Below the pieces are notes generated by a model that made no database searches, was not told where the DNA came from, and worked only from the letters and a program-made list of their open reading frames with translations. From positions 2,298 through 11,982 of the forward strand of contig JAEMRP010000019.1 of the NCBI GenBank assembly GCA_016463265.1: 9,685 nucleotides of DNA, given 5' to 3'. A program made the translations under genes and the position numbers. This stretch comes from Microbacteriaceae bacterium. GTDB lineage: Bacteria > Actinomycetota > Actinomycetes > Actinomycetales > Microbacteriaceae. Positions 1 to 6,650 of the stretch are shown piece after piece; position 1 is the stretch's first letter; each line of letters opens with the position of its first letter.

Positions 1-681
1 CCCTCGGCACGGCAACACCTCCTTGTTGAGGCGACCGAAAGTAGTTTTGAATTTCGAAGCGACGTCATCGAGTCGGGCGAATCACTTCTCGAAGTCGAAC
101 TTGAGGTTGATTTGAACGTTGCGCGCCGCCGCGGAGGGCCACGAGGATATGTTCATACTGCGGGTGTTGCCATCGCGACCACCGACACCGTCGTCTCCTC
201 ACTTGTCTCGGTGTTCGACGACTTCGGTTCCTGTGTCTTTGTTCCAGAGCTGGGAATTACTCTCAACAATCGTGGGGACGGATTTACCGACGGCTCCAAC
301 CGATATCGACCCGGATTATTTCCCGTCCACACCCTCGCGCCGGTCATTGTTCGTGATGGCGACGGATCTGTTCTCGCGCTCGCAACGCCAGGCGCCGACG
401 GACAGGTCCAAACGCTGCTTCAAGTCGTGTCCGCAATGCGGTTTGACGGCACACCCCTGCCCGATGCGATCGCGGCGCCGCGCTGGAGAAGCGAAAACGG
501 TGCACTTTTGATTGAACAGTCACATTCCGCGAATTCGGATTTGGAAAGTCGTGGCCACGAGATCGTCGTTCGTGAGGATGGGGACGCGATCTTCGGCGCG
601 GTCGTTGCCGCGGGTAACGGTCCAGCCGGACTTATATATGGAGCGGACGATCGTCGTTCGGTTGTAGGAGCCACCGAATGA
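1..681 (+). CDS. gamma-glutamyltransferase-like protein, C-terminal part (5' end outside window)
   Basis: The frame is open from base 1 and gives the last 226 residues of a gamma-glutamyltranspeptidase (Ntn-hydrolase) family protein. The family cleaves gamma-glutamyl bonds and self-processes into two subunits. Visible family landmarks are HLLVEATESSFEFR (residues 6-19), an FGS segment at 75-77, GITLNNRGDGF (85-95), the HTLAP block (110-114), PGADGQVQT (130-138), AIAAPRW, and a closing GADDRRSV. The active-site region is not canonical. The usual Thr-Thr-His start of the small subunit reads His-Thr-Ala at 52-54. The NNxMDDF block has Arg-Gly-Asp-Gly. The SPGGS-type serine pair is replaced by Ala-Asp-Gly-Gln. 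This resembles GGT relatives with a GDGQ motif rather than classical GGT. The stop overlaps the next gene's ATG (ATGA), so the two are translationally coupled. Family assignment is firm; activity and substrate are unknown. Confidence 0.85.
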   Translation, partial: PSARQHLLVEATESSFEFRSDVIESGESLLEVELEVDLNVARRRGGPRGYVHTAGVAIATTDTVVSSLVSVFDDFGSCVFVPELGITLNNRGDGFTDGSNRYRPGLFPVHTLAPVIVRDGDGSVLALATPGADGQVQTLLQVVSAMRFDGTPLPDAIAAPRWRSENGALLIEQSHSANSDLESRGHEIVVREDGDAIFGAVVAAGNGPAGLIYGADDRRSVVGATE

Positions 682-1934
682 CCAGAAACACGCCGACCAG
701 TGAATTTGCAGAACTCGTCCGCGCCGAAGTCGAGACACGACGCGAGGCAATCGTGTCACTCGCGCGCGCCGTCGTAACCGCTCCGAGCGTCAATCCGCCC
801 GGCGACACCCGACTTGTTGTGGAACGTGTGATGTCCTTCTTTAGCCACTGTGGCATTGAAGCGACTGACTATCGCCCCGTCGACACGATGCCATCGGTCC
901 TCGTGAATATCGACTCGGGACGACCCGGAAAGCATCTACTTTTCAATGCACATCTCGACACAATGCCACCTGGTGATGTAAACCTCTGGTCAGTTCCGCC
1001 ATACGAACTCACGCGGCGCGATGGCCGACTGTACGGGCTCGGTATGGGGAACATGAAAGGCGCCGTTGTCGCAATGGCGCACGCGATCGACATCCTCCGG
1101 AACAATCGCGACCAATGGAACGGTTCGATTACGTTCGCTGCTGTCAGTGACGAAGTCGTCTTCGGGCCGAACGGAGCCGAGGCACTCATCAACGACAAGG
1201 GCATCACCGGCGACGCACTCATTTGCGGCGAGGGCCCGGGATTCAAGCGGCTGTCGAACGGTGAAAAGGGAGTGTTATGGGTTCGAATTGACGTTTCCGC
1301 CGAACCCGGACACTCCTCGGCGGTAGTGCGGGACAAGTCAGCGTCCGCGCAGATTGCGGGGGTCATCCAGCTAATCGATGGACTGACGGGCTGGCGTGGA
1401 GACGAAACCTTTGCCGATTTCACCAATCGACGACAGGTCGAACCAATCGAATCGCCCGAGCGTGAAACTTTCCTCACCGCCAATATCGGCACGGTTAGCA
1501 GTGGCACGTTCATCGGGCAAATCGCCACGAGCGCCGCAATCGAGATTGATTTTCGAATTCCTCCGGGGCTCTCGATCGCACACGTGCTTGATTCGGTCAG
1601 CGAGGAACTTCACTCTGCGGATATTGCCGCGAACGTGAGCGTGATTAAAGGGTGGGAGCCCAACTTCACGGATCGCAATACCGACATTGTTCAGGCGTGG
1701 CGATTGGCGTCAGACAAGCTAGGGATTGATTTTCCCGAATTTGCGATTCGATTACCCGCGAGTGATGCTAGCCGATGGCGAAGGCTGGGGGTTCCGGCAA
1801 TTTGCTATGGACCGCAACCTTTGTATTCCTCGGGAATCGATGACTACGCTGAGGAAGAAGAATTACTCAACTGCACGGCGCTGTATGTTTTGTCGGCATG
1901 CGAATTTCTTTCCGCCCCCGATTCGGAGCAATAA
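678..1934 (+). CDS. M20-family metallohydrolase (ArgE/DapE/CPG2-like) with altered metal site
   Basis: A 418-aa protein of normal length for M20 amidohydrolases, which usually use two metal ions to hydrolyse N-acyl amino acids or peptides. The N-terminus has the typical SVNPPG motif (37-42). The first metal motif is HLDT (H92, D94). The bridging-Asp block reads GMGNMKG, with Asn125 instead of Asp. The catalytic Glu159 is present in SDEV, but the next residue, normally a metal-binding Glu, is Val160. Glu185 in CGEGPG is kept. The lid-domain GHSS (211-214) is kept. The C-terminal block after YGP (377-379) has Asp388/Asp389 where a His ligand is usual. One metal site therefore looks lost (see findings). 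ATG 678 follows TAGGAG (665-670) with a 7-base gap and overlaps the preceding stop by 4 bp. The stop shares one base with the GntR start. The operon suggests it acts on a product of the GGT-like enzyme, but this is inference. Confidence 0.88.
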   Translation: MTRNTPTSEFAELVRAEVETRREAIVSLARAVVTAPSVNPPGDTRLVVERVMSFFSHCGIEATDYRPVDTMPSVLVNIDSGRPGKHLLFNAHLDTMPPGDVNLWSVPPYELTRRDGRLYGLGMGNMKGAVVAMAHAIDILRNNRDQWNGSITFAAVSDEVVFGPNGAEALINDKGITGDALICGEGPGFKRLSNGEKGVLWVRIDVSAEPGHSSAVVRDKSASAQIAGVIQLIDGLTGWRGDETFADFTNRRQVEPIESPERETFLTANIGTVSSGTFIGQIATSAAIEIDFRIPPGLSIAHVLDSVSEELHSADIAANVSVIKGWEPNFTDRNTDIVQAWRLASDKLGIDFPEFAIRLPASDASRWRRLGVPAICYGPQPLYSSGIDDYAEEEELLNCTALYVLSACEFLSAPDSEQ

Positions 1935-2689
1935 TGAGCCAACGCGATGACAAGAATTCCCGCTCCAGAAGTGTCGCGGCCAGCCCTGCTCAATCCTTCC
2001 TCCGTTCACGGTCAACGCGTTTTGAATCCCTCAGACCCGCAGTCGAAGTTCTCTCTCTTCCCAGCCAAATTCATGACCTGCTCGAAGATGCCATTATCCA
2101 CGGCGACATCGAACCAGGATCGCGCCTGTTGCCCGACGATATCGCCCTTGAGTTCGGAGTCAGCAGAATCCCCGTTCGGGAAGCGCTCAGCTCGCTACAC
2201 GAAGCAGGATGGGTTCAAATCCGGCCTCGCTATGGGGCATATGTCAGCCAACGTTCACTTCGTGAGCTCACGCATCTTTTCGAAGCACGGGCGGGGATTG
2301 AGCCTGAGATAGCCAGGCTTGCAACCAACAGGCGAACACCTGAGGACATCGAAACACTCAGACGGGTCGTTAAGCGAAGTGTCTCGGCCGCGCAAGCCGA
2401 CGATGTCGAAGCGGCCTTTCATGCGAGCGTCGACTTCAATGTTGCGGTCAGGGCCTCTGCTCACAACGATGTCCTCGCGGCAATCTCGCTGGCTCTCGAA
2501 AAACGCGCACGCTTTTACTTTTACCCGATTGCGAAAACCCTCGCCGGAGATTGGGCACAACGCCAAAACATCCTCGTCGACATCATCGAATCGGGTGACT
2601 CGGCCTTGGCGGCCGAGCGCGCGCGGGACCACATGATGGGAACCGGCGAAGACGTCATTCGGCTGCTCGACCTCGACTCAGACAATTGA
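1934..2689 (+). CDS. GntR-family transcriptional regulator, FCD (FadR) subfamily
   Basis: A 251-aa DNA-binding regulator. The start at 1934 is chosen because its ATG shares one base with the upstream TAA and is preceded by CGGAG (1924-1928) at 5 bases; an upstream in-frame start at 1898 would lie inside the M20 gene. A Ser/Arg-rich tail of about 40 residues precedes a GntR winged helix: QIHDLLEDAIIHGDIEPGSR, then ALEFGVSRIPVREALSSL as the recognition helix-turn-helix, then the wing GWVQIRPRYGAYV. A C-terminal all-helical FCD ligand domain follows (about 110-240). FCD domains usually hold a metal with Asp, His, His and His. By family pattern these positions here are Ser165, Asn169, Gln211 and His233, so only the last is kept. 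It most likely senses a metabolite handled by the two upstream enzymes and autoregulates the operon; no operator can be assigned because the promoter lies upstream of the window. Confidence 0.9.
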   Translation: MSQRDDKNSRSRSVAASPAQSFLRSRSTRFESLRPAVEVLSLPSQIHDLLEDAIIHGDIEPGSRLLPDDIALEFGVSRIPVREALSSLHEAGWVQIRPRYGAYVSQRSLRELTHLFEARAGIEPEIARLATNRRTPEDIETLRRVVKRSVSAAQADDVEAAFHASVDFNVAVRASAHNDVLAAISLALEKRARFYFYPIAKTLAGDWAQRQNILVDIIESGDSALAAERARDHMMGTGEDVIRLLDLDSDN

Positions 2690-2701
2690 TGGGTCGTGAG
2701 G

Positions 2702-2730
2702 TCGACGTTGCGCTGATTCGCCGCGATAAC
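2702..2730 (+). promoter_or_regulatory. putative sigma70-type promoter of tRNA-Arg
   Basis: TCGACG (2702-2707) and GATAAC (2725-2730) each match 4 of 6 bases of the -35 and -10 consensus, with an ideal 17-base spacer. The predicted start is near 2737, a few bases before the mature tRNA at 2741. It lies in the 51-bp gap after the GntR gene. The truncated tRNA copy at 6006 has nothing similar upstream. Confidence 0.4.
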
Positions 2731-2740
2731 CTTTAACTAC

Positions 2741-2813
2741 GCCCTCGTAGCTCAGCGGATAGAGCAGGAGCCTTCTAATCTCTTGGTCGCAGGTTCGACT
2801 CCTGCTGAGGGCA
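2741..2813 (+). tRNA. tRNA-Arg (anticodon TCT)
   Basis: A complete 73-nt cloverleaf. The acceptor stem GCCCTCG pairs with TGAGGGC (2806-2812; one G-U), followed by discriminator A2813. The D arm is GCTC/GAGC (2750-2753, 2762-2765). The anticodon loop CTTCTAA (2772-2778) carries TCT at 2774-2776. The T arm is GCAGG/CCTGC around TTCGACT (2794-2800). The anticodon stem has a G-U pair and a C-T mismatch next to the loop. CCA is not encoded. It reads AGA codons. Its first 46 bases recur exactly at 6006-6051. Confidence 0.97.
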
Positions 2814-2832
2814 CAATCCCACCACAACAGAA

Positions 2833-2871
2833 AAAGCGTGCGAGGCCCGACTATTGGGCCCCGCACGCTTT
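2833..2871. terminator. bidirectional intrinsic terminator
   Basis: A long hairpin. AAAGCGTGCG (2833-2842) pairs perfectly with CGCACGCTTT (2862-2871). After one A-C mismatch, GGCCC (2844-2848) pairs with GGGCC (2856-2860) around a 7-base loop. The left edge is A-rich and the right arm ends in T, so it can end transcription of the tRNA from the left and of the permease operon (stop at 2882) from the right. Confidence 0.85.
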
Positions 2872-2881
2872 GTTCGGTTGA

Positions 2882-4228
2882 TTAGGCGGGGATGTCCTTT
2901 TCACTGAAATCCATTACCGGCGCTGGCTTGGTAAAGAACTTGGTGAGGAACGCGAGGATCACAATTCCCGCGGCCATCCAGTAGAGGCCGAGCATGAATG
3001 CTCCGGGTGCGAGTGACGTCCAGAGCCAAATTGTCACCGTGAATCCGAGCAACGGCAATACACCGTGGCTGAATACGTTGGCTTCGGCTGAACGCTTGCC
3101 GCCCTTGGGGAACAGGTAGTGCTTGATGACGGCGAGGTTTACGATCGAGAACGCGAAGAGCGCTCCAAAGGAAACCATGTTGAAAACGTCAGCGAGCGAG
3201 AGGAATAATCCAGCGAGGGACACAACCGACACCGCGATTGCCGCAATGTAAGGGGTGCGAGCCTTGGAGAGATTGCCGAACACCGATGGCAAAACGCGGT
3301 CGCGCCCCATCGCGTAGATCAGTCGTGTGACCGAAATCTGCGACGCGATACCCGAGCCGAAAGCACCGATGATGTACACACACGTGAAGACGAAGGCGAG
3401 CGTTTCGCCACCGATCTTCGTCATGATTTCGGCACCGGCGGTGTCAATACTGACGAATGCAGCAACGTCAGTCCAGACGAGTGCGCCCACCCACGACACA
3501 ACAATGAAGATTGCTCCACCAATGAGTGCTGTGAGGAGGATTGCGCGCGGGATGTCGCGGCGGGGCTTGTTCGATTCTTCCGACATGGTTGAGACCGCGT
3601 CGAATCCCAGGAAGGACAGCGTAAGCACTGCCGCACCCGAGTAGACGCCGGCAAGGTCACCTGCCGGGTTGAACGGGTCGAATGCCGCCGATGTGGTGGG
3701 TTCGCTGGCGAGGTTCATCGCACCAGCGACCACAAACGCGACGACAATCCCGAGCGAAATGAGAACGATGATCATGTTTGCGCGAGCGGCCATCGTGATG
3801 CCAACGAGGTTGAGCGACAGCGTGATCGCGATTGCGATAACGATGAGCACCTGCAAGGGAACATCAGGGAACAGCAAATTTGCGAAGACCCCAATGAGCA
3901 TGAAGTTAACCATTGGCAGGAACAGATAGTCCAGCATCAACGTCCATCCGGCGAGGAAACCGGCCGAACCACCGAACGTCTGCTGGACATACGTATAAGC
4001 GCTTCCTGCAACGGGGATAGCGCGCGCCATCTTGCCGTAGGAAAGCGCGGTGAACAACATCGCGACAGTTGCAATGATGTACGCAAGCGGGAGTCGGTTG
4101 TCCGACATGGTGCTGACAAGCCCATAGGTCGTAAATACAGTGATGGGTGCCAGGTATGCAAGCCCGAAGAAGACAAGCTGCCTGACGCTCAATGCTCTAT
4201 TGAGCTTGGTGGGTGTTGCGGTTGCCAC
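2882..4228 (-). CDS. APC-superfamily permease, PuuP-like (putative amine/putrescine or amino-acid importer)
   Basis: A 448-aa integral membrane protein with about 12 hydrophobic segments and no signal peptide, as expected for amino acid-polyamine-organocation carriers. The unwound first helix carries FFGLAYLAPITVF (20-32). It is followed by LSYGKMARAIPVAGSAYTY and GWTLMLDYLFLPM. The middle has LSFLGFD (204-210) and EESNKPRRDIPRAILLTALI (217-236), the classic permease signature, and later YAMGRDRVLPSVF. These blocks closely match my memory of the E. coli putrescine importer PuuP, so an amine such as putrescine is a reasonable substrate; a neutral or cationic amino acid is the alternative. The start is GTG 4228, preceded on the minus strand by AAAGGAG (4240-4234) at 5 bases. 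It lies only 38 bp (from GTG to the upstream stop) behind the amidohydrolase and is probably co-transcribed with it. The bidirectional terminator follows its stop. Confidence 0.9.
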   Translation of the reverse strand: MATATPTKLNRALSVRQLVFFGLAYLAPITVFTTYGLVSTMSDNRLPLAYIIATVAMLFTALSYGKMARAIPVAGSAYTYVQQTFGGSAGFLAGWTLMLDYLFLPMVNFMLIGVFANLLFPDVPLQVLIVIAIAITLSLNLVGITMAARANMIIVLISLGIVVAFVVAGAMNLASEPTTSAAFDPFNPAGDLAGVYSGAAVLTLSFLGFDAVSTMSEESNKPRRDIPRAILLTALIGGAIFIVVSWVGALVWTDVAAFVSIDTAGAEIMTKIGGETLAFVFTCVYIIGAFGSGIASQISVTRLIYAMGRDRVLPSVFGNLSKARTPYIAAIAVSVVSLAGLFLSLADVFNMVSFGALFAFSIVNLAVIKHYLFPKGGKRSAEANVFSHGVLPLLGFTVTIWLWTSLAPGAFMLGLYWMAAGIVILAFLTKFFTKPAPVMDFSEKDIPA

Positions 4229-4266
4229 GATTTCTCCTTTGAATGTGGGTTAGACGCGTCGGCTGG

Positions 4267-5880
4267 TTAGCCGTAACGTTTTCCGTCAACCCACGTGGCA
4301 ATCACGCGGACTGACGGAAGTTTGTGGGGCTCAATCTCGAGCGGATTGGCGCTCAGTTCGATGAAATCAGCAACCGATCCTGGCTTCAGAGTCCCGGAAT
4401 CGTCGGCAAATGCTTGATGGGCCATTGCGGCGGTGTACGCCCACACGCCTTGGGCGGGACTCACGCGCTGGCTGGGTTCCCAGCCGCCCACCGGAACACC
4501 GTCGGTGGTTTCGCGCGTTACTCCAACCTCGAGTCCAGAACGCCAATCGGGTGTCGTGACCGGCCAGTCCGATCCGAATGTGACGTAGGCGCCCGACTCA
4601 ATGACATCCACGATTCGGTATTGGTGGGCACTGCGATGCCCAATACGAGGAAGAGTGAGTTCGGTCATCAGCGGGTCCATTTGTGCCCAATATGGTTCGA
4701 AGTTTGCGATGACACCCAGTTGAGCGAATCGTCCGAGGTCTGACGGTTCCAAAATTTGGACGTGCGCAATGACCCCGCGTCGGTCGCGAGGCCCGTTTAC
4801 TCGCTCGACCTCTTCGAAAGCGTTGAGAGCAAGTCGGTTCCCCATGTCTCCGATTGCATGGATGTGGAGTTGGAAGCCGAGGCGATCAAATTCAATCGCC
4901 GCTGCTGTCAGCTCTTCTTGTGTCCAGTTTGCGATTCCACGATCGTCTTGTTCGACTCGGTCGGTGTACGGGTCGATCATTGCCGCCGTGTGATTTTCGA
5001 CGACACCATCGGCGAAGAACTTGACGGTGTTGCACGTGAGCAGCGGGTGATTAGCGGAACGGATGCGTTCGCGGTCGAGCGGGAACGCTTCCACCTGGGG
5101 TCGCCATGCTGTTGGTTCGGCACGCAGCGCCAGATTGAAACGGTTTCGAATGAAGCCCTTTGCGGCCGCCTCGAGATAGCCGTCGACGTGTTGGGGGTCG
5201 ACCCACGCATCTTGAACCCACGTGACCCCGAGTTCAATGAAATGGTCGGAGGCCCTCTTGAGGGCAAGGGCAAGTCGCTCGGAATCGTCCGCGGGCATAA
5301 CAGCCTTCACGAGATCAATAGCGCCGTATTCCTGAAGAGTGCCCATCGGAGTTCCGTCGGGGCGACGAACAATGCGCCCAAGTTCAGGTTCCGGCGTTTC
5401 GCTGGTAACACCTGCGCGCCGGAGAGCCTCGCTGTTTACCCAGACCGTGTGGTAATCCCATGCGTTGAGCACTACGGGACGGTCGATTGAGTCGAGCCAC
5501 GTCGCGTCAAACAATCCGCCGGGAATGATACTGGAATCATAGGAACCCCCGACAATCCACTCAAGGTCGGGGTTTGCGTCGGCGAACTGTTTGACGCTTG
5601 TCGCGATGGCCTCCGGCGTGCGCCCCGAGCGGATTTCCGGACCAAGGAGTTCAAGGCCGGCAAAGATCGGATGTGCGTGACCGTCGCCCACACCCGGAAG
5701 AATGGTATGGCCCGTTCCGTCAATAAGGTCGGTGTCGGGTAGGTCGACCATCGCGCGGGCCGCGTCACCAATGGCGACGATTCGGTTCCCGTCGATTGCT
5801 ATCGCGTCACTCGTTTCCACCCGACCGCGCTGGTCCGTCGACACAATTACGAGGGCATCGGTGATGACGGTCGTGGCCAC
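4267..5880 (-). CDS. YtcJ-type amidohydrolase (Amidohydro_3 family)
   Basis: A metal-dependent TIM-barrel hydrolase of 537 aa from the chosen start, usual for the family, which includes N-substituted formamide deformylases. It opens with the beta-sandwich strand ITDALVIVSTD. Visible motifs are GHAHP (H68, H70; usual metal HxH), HTVWVNSEALRRAG (about 144-157), TVKFFADGVVENH (Lys287, Asp291), PYTD, HIHAIGD (339-345), IAHVQ (His373) and GSDWP (Asp438). The C-terminus has AQGVWAYTAAMA and LKPGSVADF. The frame stays open to a GTG at 5946, adding 22 residues. I prefer GTG 5880 because GGAGG lies 4 bases upstream and the family's first strand starts right after it; the possible promoter at 5914-5942 also lies between the two. 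It heads an operon with the permease, which may import its substrate. The exact reaction cannot be read from the sequence; a C-N bond of an amide or formamide is likely. Confidence 0.87.
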   Translation of the reverse strand: MATTVITDALVIVSTDQRGRVETSDAIAIDGNRIVAIGDAARAMVDLPDTDLIDGTGHTILPGVGDGHAHPIFAGLELLGPEIRSGRTPEAIATSVKQFADANPDLEWIVGGSYDSSIIPGGLFDATWLDSIDRPVVLNAWDYHTVWVNSEALRRAGVTSETPEPELGRIVRRPDGTPMGTLQEYGAIDLVKAVMPADDSERLALALKRASDHFIELGVTWVQDAWVDPQHVDGYLEAAAKGFIRNRFNLALRAEPTAWRPQVEAFPLDRERIRSANHPLLTCNTVKFFADGVVENHTAAMIDPYTDRVEQDDRGIANWTQEELTAAAIEFDRLGFQLHIHAIGDMGNRLALNAFEEVERVNGPRDRRGVIAHVQILEPSDLGRFAQLGVIANFEPYWAQMDPLMTELTLPRIGHRSAHQYRIVDVIESGAYVTFGSDWPVTTPDWRSGLEVGVTRETTDGVPVGGWEPSQRVSPAQGVWAYTAAMAHQAFADDSGTLKPGSVADFIELSANPLEIEPHKLPSVRVIATWVDGKRYG

Positions 5881-5913
5881 AGTGCCTCCAGAGGTAGTTG
5901 AAGTATCAGCGAT

Positions 5914-5942
5914 AACGTAGCCCAGACGCCGTGCTATCGCAA
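5914..5942 (-). promoter_or_regulatory. possible promoter of the amidohydrolase-permease operon
   Basis: On the minus strand TTGCGA (5942-5937) is followed after 17 bases by TACGTT (5919-5914), giving a predicted start near 5907 and a short leader with the GGAGG site before GTG 5880. The -35 element matches 4 of 6 bases; the -10 element is weak (3 of 6). Confidence 0.25.
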
Positions 5943-5980
5943 CCACCTGTGAAGGCGGAAATCCCTGCCTGATAAACTGC

Positions 5981-6005
5981 GGCTGGGCTGAAACTCTAGC
6001 CCGCC
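5981..6005. repeat. hairpin abutting the truncated tRNA copy
   Basis: GGC (5981-5983) plus GGGCT (5985-5989), with T5984 bulged, pairs with AGCCC (5998-6002) plus GCC (6003-6005) around an 8-base loop. It ends exactly where the tRNA-like sequence begins. There is no T tract on either side, so it is not a clear terminator. It lies upstream of the amidohydrolase and could fall in a longer leader. Confidence 0.4.
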
Positions 6006-6051
6006 GCCCTCGTAGCTCAGCGGATAGAGCAGGAGCCTTCTAATCTCTTGG
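6006..6051 (+). pseudogene. truncated tRNA-Arg(TCT): exact copy of the 5' 46 nt
   Basis: Bases 6006-6051 are identical to 2741-2786, the first 46 bases of the intact tRNA-Arg: acceptor 5' strand, D arm, anticodon arm and the start of the variable loop. Identity extends only one base (C) further upstream and stops at 6052, so T arm and acceptor 3' strand are missing and it cannot be a working tRNA. It is in the same orientation as the intact gene and lies 3265 bp away. Such exact partial tRNA copies commonly mark attachment sites of integrating elements. The promoter-like boxes seen before the intact gene are absent here. Confidence 0.93.
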
Positions 6052-6058
6052 CTTTTGA

Positions 6059-6097
6059 CCCTCTTTGGTTGCAAAACCAAGCATATGCAGCAGAGGG
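6059..6097. repeat. nested inverted repeats next to the tRNA fragment
   Basis: CCCTCT (6059-6064) is complementary to AGAGGG (6092-6097). Inside it TTGGTT (6065-6070) pairs with AACCAA (6075-6080) over a GCAA loop, followed by the palindrome GCATATGC (6081-6088). AGAGGG can alternatively pair with the 5' acceptor strand of the truncated tRNA. No function can be assigned; an attachment-site arm or a structured RNA are both possible. Confidence 0.35.
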
Positions 6098-6106
6098 GAT
6101 AATTTC

Positions 6107-6123
6107 GTGCACCGAACGTGCAC
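6107..6123 (-). terminator. hairpin at the 3' end of the Z-alpha-like gene fragment
   Basis: GTGCAC (6107-6112) and GTGCAC (6118-6123) form a 6-bp stem with a 5-base loop, directly at the minus-strand TAG (6125-6123). No proper T run follows on the minus strand (GAAATTAT), so termination is only possible. Confidence 0.3.
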
Positions 6124-6650
6124 TAGGTGGGAACAATTGTTGGCCGAGCAGCAGCAGAAAACTGAAGAAGAACTTCGGTGACCGCATTTGCAAAAACCGA
6201 ATCGTCAATATCGTGAACTTGGTCCTTCACGAAGGCTTCGTTTACCAGCGCGGCGCTCGCAAGGGCATAAACCGCATCCGGAATGTAGCCACCCGCCATC
6301 GCCTGCAACGAATTGTCGTCTGATAAAACATGGACAGAAACAGTGATGATTCGGCCTCGGCCACCTAGCGATTCGACAGTAAATGCAGGGTCATTCCGCG
6401 AAGTTCTTGCGACTTGAAGATGGACTCTCCAAATGCTGCCCATCAAAGTAATGTCTTGACCGTTTTCTGAAGTTGACTTTGCGAGCAAAACAGTTTTTGT
6501 TGTCGGGGTGGCTTGCTTCAAATTTGCGCTTCGCCAAATTGGACGCGCACCTGGTGCGACTACAAACTCTGTGCCCTTGTGTTTATATAAGACTGGGTTG
6601 ACTTCTTTCGAACTGACTCCGAGCAAATCCGCCAACTGCCTCGCGCTCAT
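6123..6650 (-). pseudogene. 5'-truncated gene for a Z-alpha-like winged-helix protein, C-terminal domain unknown
   Basis: A 175-residue minus-strand frame without internal stops, reading from about 6650. Its first 40 residues, ARQLADLLGVSSKEVNPVLY then a strand and ARPIWR, follow the pattern of Z-alpha-type winged helices: LA-x-x-LGV, KEVN-x-x-LY and a closing P-x-W. These are known from nucleic-acid sensors and, in bacteria, as small domains of larger proteins. The remaining 125 residues (a strand-rich stretch GRIITVSVHVLSDD and a helical tail ALASAALVNEAFVKD) I do not recognise. ATG 6650 has no Shine-Dalgarno site, and upstream of it the opposite strand clearly encodes the TetR helix-turn-helix. 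I therefore read this as the 3' part of a larger gene cut at about 6650. Six hand-counted 60-base blocks between 6061 and 6600 give 42-52% GC, against about 67-70% in two flanking blocks (5041-5100 and 6961-7020). Confidence 0.55.

Noticed and set aside
869..1528. 219-aa minus-strand open frame over the M20 gene
   Set aside because: Ser/Arg/Pro-rich antisense shadow; the plus strand carries clear M20 motifs.
4756..5490. 244-aa plus-strand open frame inside the amidohydrolase region
   Set aside because: It is antisense to the strongly supported amidohydrolase and shows no recognisable domain or ribosome-binding site.
5881..5946. N-terminal extension of the amidohydrolase to GTG 5946
   Set aside because: GTG 5880 has a GGAGG site and starts directly before the family's first strand; the extra 22 residues look unlike the family.
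2787..6005. Simple integrative element between the two tRNA copies
   Set aside because: No integrase or other mobility gene lies between them, and the partial copy is the 5' half on the wrong side for standard 3'-end reconstitution.
6048..6323. 91-aa plus-strand frame starting inside the tRNA fragment
   Set aside because: No family resemblance, no ribosome-binding site, and it is antisense to the Z-alpha-like fragment, which reads better.
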